Assembly: GCF_020171985.1 (NCBI RefSeq)
Contig: NZ_JAIVAL010000013.1
Location: 1-64,000 of the forward strand
From: Halobacillus halophilus
GTDB lineage: Bacteria > Bacillota > Bacilli > Bacillales > Halobacillaceae
DNA: 64,000 bases
Direction: 5' to 3'
Shown: positions 59,167 to 64,000 of the stretch, in pieces
How positions within the stretch are numbered: position 1 is the stretch's first letter
Layout: the number at the start of each line of letters is the position of its first letter
Program-made: the position numbers and the translations under genes
The notes under the pieces: generated by a model
Told to the model about the DNA's origin: nothing
The model's input: only the letters and a program-made list of their open reading frames with translations
The model's database searches: none

Positions 59167-59631
59167 TCAATTATTCAACTTTTTGAACATTTGATAGTTT
59201 TTTATACTAATTTCCTGCACCAGCTTATGCTGAGAGCGAATTTGTTTAAAACCCTTGTCTTTAAAGAATGAAAAAGCACTCACACTTGCTTCTGTTTCTA
59301 TGAAGTCGAATTGATTCCTTAAAGCGGATTTTTCAATTTCCAGAAGCAGACTGCTACCCACTCCTTTTCGCTGAAAACCGGGTTCAACATAGAAGAGGTC
59401 CAATACACCATTGTTTAATAGACTGGCCACTCCCGCTGTCCTTCCATTACCTATTGCAATTTTCACATCCGACTTATCCAATCGGTTTTGCAGTATTTGT
59501 TTATCAGCCAGTGCAGAAGCCCATGCGTTGATTTGGTCAGCTTTATAATATGCACACGTGGCATATATTGACCTCTGAATCACTGAATGTATATTTTCTA
59601 TATCTTCAGGTGAATAGCTCCTTATTTCCAC
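59167..59631 (-). CDS. GNAT family N-acetyltransferase
   Basis: A 154-residue acetyltransferase. The acetyl-CoA loop is FYVEPGFQRKGVGSSLLLEI (about residues 80-99), the N terminus EIRSYSPEDIENIHSVIQRS is typical, and the C-terminal strand has AFSFFKDKGFKQI. Start GTG at 59631 after GGGAGGG. It follows the LysR gene by 16 bp, so the two probably share a transcript. Substrate unknown. Confidence 0.85.
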   Translation of the reverse strand: MEIRSYSPEDIENIHSVIQRSIYATCAYYKADQINAWASALADKQILQNRLDKSDVKIAIGNGRTAGVASLLNNGVLDLFYVEPGFQRKGVGSSLLLEIEKSALRNQFDFIETEASVSAFSFFKDKGFKQIRSQHKLVQEISIKNYQMFKKLNN

Positions 59632-59647
59632 ACTTCTCCCTCCCCTG

Positions 59648-60553
59648 TCAGCTGTTGTTGTTTCTGATTAGACGATAGAGGTCTTTTACTTTTCCTGCAA
59701 ACAGCTGAACATTTTTGGAAATCTCTTCATTATTAGCAGGCGTTACTAGAGAAAAGTAACGGCTTGTTGTTTTTATATAGGGAAGCTTCATGATTAACTG
59801 CTCGGCTGCTGTATGCTTTACTACGGTTTTGGATATTAGAGAAAGCCCCAGACCTTCCTTCACGCCTTGCACAACACCGTGATTGCTTCCAATCGTAATC
59901 AATTTTTTCGGTCTTATGTTATAAGACTCAAGCATGGAGTCCATTACTGCTCTTGTTCCTGAACCCCGTTCTCTAGTAATCCAGGTTTGATCCTGCAATT
60001 GCTGGAAGGTAATAGATGCTTTTTCACGAATGGGATGATCTTTGGGGACAATAACGACCATTTCATCCTCCAGAAAAGGTTCAGATTTAAGGCCCTGATG
60101 GTTCACCTGTCCTTCCACCAGTCCAATATCCAATTCGTGAAGCTGAATCGCCCGATTAATACGCTCCGTATTAGCAATTTCCACTTCTAGATCTATCGCT
60201 GGATAATTTATGTCAAATTCTTTTAGAACTGATGGCAGAATATACTCGCCTACTGTGTAGCTTGCTCCAATGTGAAGCTTCCCCTTTAGCTGCTTGTGGA
60301 ACTCAAGCACTTCTGCCTTTGTTTTATCAATAAGCCCCAGTATTTGCCTTGAACGCTGGTACACGAGCTCACCTGTCTGAGTCACTATAAATCGTTTAGG
60401 AGAACGATCAATCAGATCCGCTTCAAAATACCTTTCAAGATTTTTAATATGAAAGCTTACGGTGGGCTGGGAAAGGTTTAACATTTTGGAAGCTTTCGTG
60501 AAGCTTTGTTGATCAACAGCTGCTACAAATGTCTTCATCGCTTCAAAATCCAT
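59648..60553 (-). CDS. LysR-family regulator, CysL/YeiE-like
   Basis: A 301-residue LTTR with helix-turn-helix FTKASKMLNLSQPTVSFHIK, NLERYFEADLIDRSP and effector domain from about 90 (LHIGASYTVGEYILPSVLKE). The set LGLSLISKTVVKH and RGSGTRAVMDSMLE is typical of the CysL/YeiE/CbbR branch. YeiE in enterics responds to sulfite and controls yeiH-linked genes. Here the gene is divergent from a YeiH-family transporter gene, supporting a sulfur-compound role. AGGGTGATTGA precedes the ATG. Confidence 0.88.
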   Translation of the reverse strand: MDFEAMKTFVAAVDQQSFTKASKMLNLSQPTVSFHIKNLERYFEADLIDRSPKRFIVTQTGELVYQRSRQILGLIDKTKAEVLEFHKQLKGKLHIGASYTVGEYILPSVLKEFDINYPAIDLEVEIANTERINRAIQLHELDIGLVEGQVNHQGLKSEPFLEDEMVVIVPKDHPIREKASITFQQLQDQTWITRERGSGTRAVMDSMLESYNIRPKKLITIGSNHGVVQGVKEGLGLSLISKTVVKHTAAEQLIMKLPYIKTTSRYFSLVTPANNEEISKNVQLFAGKVKDLYRLIRNNNS

Positions 60554-60567
60554 TCAATCACCCTATC

Positions 60568-60582
60568 ATTAATAATATTAAT
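60568..60582. promoter_or_regulatory. Putative LysR operator (LysR/YeiH divergent region)
   Basis: ATTAATAATATTAAT: palindrome ATTAATA-N-TATTAAT, in the 117-bp space between the divergent genes. AT-rich, so only moderately convincing. Confidence 0.45.
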
Positions 60583-60670
60583 CATTTATATTATAAAGTT
60601 TTATTTTACTAATGTCATGATGGGACGTATAGTGTATGAGGTGAAAATCTTGTGCAAAGAAGGTTGAAAG

Positions 60671-61675
60671 ATGAAACATTTCTTAGGTTCGATCTCATTT
60701 CGACCACTCTTTACGGGAATGGGATTCACCGCAATCCTTGCGGGAGCAGGTTTTCTGCTTTCATCCATTCCTTTAATCCGCCAAATTGGCCCCCTCGCAG
60801 CCGCTATTCTTTTGGCAGTCCTTTACCGCCATTTCTTCGGTTATCCAGAACGAATACGCTCAGGCATCCAATTTTCAGCGAAAAAACTATTACGATTGGC
60901 CATAATCCTATTCGGATTGAAGTTAAATATATCTGTCATATTAAGCGAAGGTCTCTCCTTATTACTACGTGACGCCGTGGTTATTGGATTTGCGATAGCA
61001 ATTATGATCCTTTTGGCAAGATTAACGAAAGCTGACACTTCTCTATCTTTACTGCTTGGAATAGGTACTGGTGTCTGCGGTGCTTCTGCCATCGCAGCGG
61101 TATCACCAATTCTTAAAGCGAAGGAAGAAGATACGGCAATAAGTGCAGGAATAATATCCATTATTGGTACATTGTTTGCAATTGGCTATACCCTGATTCG
61201 TCCGCTGCTTCCATTAGATATGGAAGCATACGGAATGTGGGCCGGGTTAAGTCTACACGAAATAGCTCATGTAGCACTCGCTGGTGCACCCGCAGGGGAC
61301 GCCGGGCTAGGAATGGCGTTACTTGCCAAACTGGGGCGTGTCTTCCTGCTCGTCCCCCTCAGTCTAATCCTCGTATGGATCATGAACAAAAAAGGAAATA
61401 AAGGATCTGAGACATCTATTGCTTTTCCTTGGTTCCTGCTGGGCTTTATAGCTATGAGCCTGTTTGGAAGTTATATAGAAGGAAATTGGTTCATTATTCC
61501 TTCAGGCGTTATGGACGGGATATCTGTCGGTACCACCTTTATCCTAACCATGGCGATGGTAGGCCTTGGTCTTAGCGTCAGTTTGGAAGATGTAAGGACT
61601 AAGGCATTAAAACCGATGATCTTAATGATGATTACCTCGGTATTGTTATCACTACTCACTTATTGGATGATTTAA
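60671..61675 (+). CDS. YeiH/UPF0324-family transporter (putative sulfate/sulfite exporter)
   Basis: A 334-residue polytopic protein of the YeiH family (Cons_hypoth698): AAAILLAVLYRHFFGYPERI, LLRLAIILFGLKLNISVIL, LLLGIGTGVCGASAIAAVSP, then LSLHEIAHVALAG and the C-terminal TMAMVGLGLSVSLEDVR. The family is annotated as putative sulfate exporters, with little direct evidence. Divergent from the CysL/YeiE-like regulator gene. AGAAGG precedes the ATG. Confidence 0.88.
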   Translation: MKHFLGSISFRPLFTGMGFTAILAGAGFLLSSIPLIRQIGPLAAAILLAVLYRHFFGYPERIRSGIQFSAKKLLRLAIILFGLKLNISVILSEGLSLLLRDAVVIGFAIAIMILLARLTKADTSLSLLLGIGTGVCGASAIAAVSPILKAKEEDTAISAGIISIIGTLFAIGYTLIRPLLPLDMEAYGMWAGLSLHEIAHVALAGAPAGDAGLGMALLAKLGRVFLLVPLSLILVWIMNKKGNKGSETSIAFPWFLLGFIAMSLFGSYIEGNWFIIPSGVMDGISVGTTFILTMAMVGLGLSVSLEDVRTKALKPMILMMITSVLLSLLTYWMI

Positions 61676-61685
61676 TAAACCTGTA

Positions 61686-61722
61686 CAAAAAGGTGTCCTA
61701 TCTTTAGAAGGACACCTTTTTT
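61686..61722 (+). terminator. Terminator of the YeiH-family gene
   Basis: Perfect 12-bp stem AAAAAGGTGTCC/GGACACCTTTTT. Confidence 0.92.
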
Positions 61723-61902
61723 ATATTGGCAGCGTTCCCGCTACCTGTTTTTATGGAAGGATAATCACAATTGACAGGCCACCCTTTAAGTCCTCCTCCT
61801 TACTTTTCAGCCCTCATAATATGAAACCGTTTTTATAATCCCGTCTTTCTCTGCTAAAATGAAAAAAGAATCAAAGTCAAAGGTACAAGGAGTATAATAA
61901 CA

Positions 61903-62367
61903 GTGAATCTATTTAAAATTTCCCCCGCTAAGCTTCATGTGGCGGACAGTATTATACGCCTCCAATTCCTCTCTTCTCAAGTAGAAGCTGCTATTGTAGG
62001 TTTCCCTGATCTTCCTCCATGCGAAGATACTGTCACCTCTATTATGGAATCAGGAGAAACGTTTATAGGAGCCTACATCGGTGCGGAGCTGGTGGGAGCA
62101 ATCTCTTATAAAATAGAAAATAATTATATAGACATTTATCGTCTTATGGTCCACCCTGAACACTTTCGTAAGGGGATTGGGCAAAGTCTCCTCCGGAATG
62201 TAATCGGTACGTATCCCTCTAAGCCCAGTTATGTATATACAGGCAGTGAAAACACCCCCGCCATTAACCTCTATACCAGTCACGGTTTCCATCCTACCCA
62301 TGAAAAAGAAGTAACGCCAGGTATGTTTCTTACACGCTTGGAAAGATCAACCTCAGAAGCTAACTGA
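61903..62367 (+). CDS. GNAT family N-acetyltransferase
   Basis: A 154-residue acetyltransferase with the acetyl-CoA loop LMVHPEHFRKGIGQSLLRNV (about residues 81-100) and the C-terminal TGSENTPAINLYTSHGF. Start is GTG at 61903, ten bases after AAGGAG. Substrate unknown. Confidence 0.86.
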   Translation: MNLFKISPAKLHVADSIIRLQFLSSQVEAAIVGFPDLPPCEDTVTSIMESGETFIGAYIGAELVGAISYKIENNYIDIYRLMVHPEHFRKGIGQSLLRNVIGTYPSKPSYVYTGSENTPAINLYTSHGFHPTHEKEVTPGMFLTRLERSTSEAN

Positions 62368-62465
62368 TTGCGCACTGCCACTTTTTAAATTAATAGGGAT
62401 GCCTGTCTGCCCCAAGCATATAGTGTATTAAAGTACACTTGGCAGAAAGGAAGCGGGAGATACCT

Positions 62466-63368
62466 TTGCCTAATACCCGTTTAAAAGCATCCCTCTATGC
62501 TACACTGTCCATTACTTTCTGGGGAGTTTCTTTTGTTTCTACTAAAGCTGTTTTGGAGGTACTCGATCCTTTTTCCCTTCTCGTTGTGAGATTTGGAATT
62601 GGCAGCATCTTTCTATTCTGTTTCATCAATCTCTTAAAGGAGCACTTAAGAGTACCGTTAGCATATATTCCTCATTTATTATCACTGGGAGTTCTCGGAG
62701 TATTTGTTCACCAGGTCATTCAGGCTTCAGCTCTGCTCACCATACAAGCTTCCGATGCTGGCTGGCTGATTGCTTTTTCACCCATTTTTACAGTTCTTTT
62801 ATCCATTGTTTTCTTAAAGGAACGCCTCACTCGCGCCAGAGCGGCGGGGATTACTATAGCCGTCTCCGGGGTCTTATTCATTACCACTCTGGGAAGCGGC
62901 CATTCATTCAATTTTGCTCTAAGTATTGGTTACTTCCTAATGATTTTGAGCACGCTCAACTGGGCAGTTTATTCGGTTCTGCTCAAGAAATTAGCTATAC
63001 CATTGCCATCTATAGTGATAACGTTTTACATGAGCATGTGTGGTTTTATATTAACGCTGCCTTTTCTACTAAGGAATCAAGGCTGGCATCAACTTGTTAA
63101 TCTTGAAAGTTACTATTGGGGACATTTGCTATTTCTTGGGGTATTTGTATCAGCTTTAGCTTACTGGTATTGGGCCAAAGCTTTAGAAATTATGGAAGCA
63201 TCTCAGGTATCGGTTTTTTTATATTTGGAACCACTGGCTACACTAATTGCAGCCGCCCTATTGTTAAAGGAGAGTTTTTCATGGTTGTCTATTACCGGAG
63301 GGTGGCTCATTATCTTTGGCGTACTGCTTGTTCAAGGAAGACTTCGTTTTCTTTTACAGAGAAGCTGA
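62466..63368 (+). CDS. EamA/DMT-family transporter
   Basis: A 300-residue protein with ten predicted helices in two EamA repeats. Landmarks are TFWGVSFVSTKAVLEVLDPF in the first, FSPIFTVLLSIVFLKERL at its end and YLEPLATLIAAALLLKE at the end of the second. DMT members export amino acids and metabolites. The start is TTG at 62466, six bases after GGGAG; the frame extends upstream to 62439 without a ribosome site. The cysteine dioxygenase gene follows 31 bp downstream, hinting at export of a cysteine-related compound. Confidence 0.86.
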   Translation: MPNTRLKASLYATLSITFWGVSFVSTKAVLEVLDPFSLLVVRFGIGSIFLFCFINLLKEHLRVPLAYIPHLLSLGVLGVFVHQVIQASALLTIQASDAGWLIAFSPIFTVLLSIVFLKERLTRARAAGITIAVSGVLFITTLGSGHSFNFALSIGYFLMILSTLNWAVYSVLLKKLAIPLPSIVITFYMSMCGFILTLPFLLRNQGWHQLVNLESYYWGHLLFLGVFVSALAYWYWAKALEIMEASQVSVFLYLEPLATLIAAALLLKESFSWLSITGGWLIIFGVLLVQGRLRFLLQRS

Positions 63369-63399
63369 GACTAAAATAAAGAAGAGGGAGATCAGATCT

Positions 63400-63960
63400 A
63401 TGGAGATAAAGGATCGTGCCATAAATATCTTAGGTAGTATGCCATCCTATTCTGAGGAATCTTTAAAGAAGGCATTATTAAAATTGGATGCTCAAAAAAG
63501 CGAGGTAGAAGCATGGCTCAAAGCGCCAGGATCACGTCCCTATTATCGTCAGCTGTTATACGCGGATGAGCGGGTTGAATTGCTCGTAATGAACTGGGCT
63601 GACATCGAATGTGCGCCACATGACCATGGCGATTCGACCGGGTGGATCCAGATCCTGAGCGGCACAACCCGAAATACGATTTTCAAAGTAGAAAAAGGAC
63701 AATTACCTAAAGCTGTTTTTTCAGAAACCAAAAAAGAAGGTGTTCTACTATTCGCTCCTAGACACGGAGTTCATAAAATGGGACGTGAAGGAAACACCCC
63801 TCTGATTACTCTACACCTTTACTCCCCTCCGATCAGAGGAATGAAGGTGTATGATTTAAAAAAATGTGCAGCTTGCATCGTTTCAAGTGACTGCGGAGCC
63901 TGGTGGCCGGAAGAAACGCATCAGAAAATCAAAGAAATTAAACTTAATCATTTCCATTGA
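63400..63960 (+). CDS. Cysteine dioxygenase-family protein
   Basis: A 186-residue cupin of the CDO_I family. The iron ligands are H74 and H76 in CAPHDHGDSTGW and H125 in RHGVHKMG; Y142 in LHLYSPP matches the conserved C-terminal segment. The family oxidises cysteine (or 3-mercaptopropionate) to the sulfinate. GAGGGAGATCAGATCT precedes the ATG at 63400. It is probably cotranscribed with the EamA exporter gene. Confidence 0.88.
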   Translation: MEIKDRAINILGSMPSYSEESLKKALLKLDAQKSEVEAWLKAPGSRPYYRQLLYADERVELLVMNWADIECAPHDHGDSTGWIQILSGTTRNTIFKVEKGQLPKAVFSETKKEGVLLFAPRHGVHKMGREGNTPLITLHLYSPPIRGMKVYDLKKCAACIVSSDCGAWWPEETHQKIKEIKLNHFH

Positions 63961-64000
63961 TCTAAGCTCTAGTCCTTACGTTTTTATCAATACCTTCGCT

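Noticed and set aside
1-64000. Insertion sequence, prophage, plasmid or secondary-metabolite cluster
   Set aside because: No transposase, integrase, phage structural or NRPS/PKS genes were found. Mobile content is limited to the two small repeat families.

Overview
The window looks like chromosome from a moderately halophilic, Gram-positive, spore-forming Bacillaceae (Halobacillus/Thalassobacillus/Pontibacillus type). The genus is inferred from gene content and the acidic proteins, not from a marker gene. Supporting content includes bacterial nitric oxide synthase, a fused CYP102 P450 with its TetR regulator, a CrtI/CrtN-like carotenoid desaturase, the blue-light sensor YtvA, DUF1002, YjzC and YndJ proteins, AAGGAGG-type ribosome sites, and many TTG/GTG starts. 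No rRNA, tRNA, CRISPR array, transposase or prophage was seen. Most of the window is ordinary chromosome with short operons separated by strong bidirectional hairpin terminators.

Layout. 1-5 kb: HesB-like protein, Ohr peroxidase, YkvA, FMN reductase, lytic transglycosylase, a candidate small RNA, a YegS-like lipid kinase. 5-9.3 kb: a CstA-family transporter beside a LytS/LytT-type two-component system; its promoter carries a 21-bp-spaced direct repeat and two cre boxes, suggesting pyruvate/peptide uptake under sensor and CcpA control. 9.4-15.7 kb: MtnU-like amidase, NO synthase, CoA-disulfide-reductase-like flavoprotein, MtnE-like aminotransferase, aldehyde dehydrogenase. 15.7-20.6 kb: ElaA, DUF2254, a PPOX-fold stress protein, a DUF915 hydrolase, a methyltransferase. 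20.8-24.5 kb: a cobalamin riboswitch with terminator controlling class Ia ribonucleotide reductase nrdAB. 24.56-24.87 kb: a candidate type I toxin-antitoxin locus whose promoter contains an SOS box. 25-34 kb: YndJ, a cysteine-free UDG-fold protein, MMPL exporter, cation/Ca exchanger, carotenoid desaturase plus isoprenylcysteine-methyltransferase-like protein, small membrane proteins.

34.4-46.4 kb: CYP102 and its TetR repressor with two matching operators; YjzC; then an ECF sigma factor and an RskA/zinc-finger anti-sigma factor. Next to these is a surface protein made of two 184-residue His-containing repeats with an MPDTG sorting-like tail. The sigma gene and the surface-protein gene share an identical two-block promoter, so this is a small self-contained regulon. 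Next come a dicarboxylate/glutamate symporter, a Cys/Met-metabolism PLP enzyme, a NUDIX hydrolase and an alpha/beta hydrolase. 46.5-53.3 kb: unknown proteins, two more alpha/beta hydrolases, a Sco lipoprotein, DUF1002, DoxX, DJ-1/PfpI. 53.8-59 kb: acyl-CoA dehydrogenase, YtvA, LysR plus DUF925, MFS transporter. 59-64 kb: a possible sulfur module of CysL/YeiE-like LysR, YeiH, EamA exporter and cysteine dioxygenase.

Two dispersed repeat families lie between genes. One is a GC-rich element of about 200 bp in five copies, four of them as two convergent pairs. The other is a 17-24 bp-stem palindrome beginning CCACCTCAGG, with three intact copies and one half copy; one intact copy shows a compensatory base-pair change.
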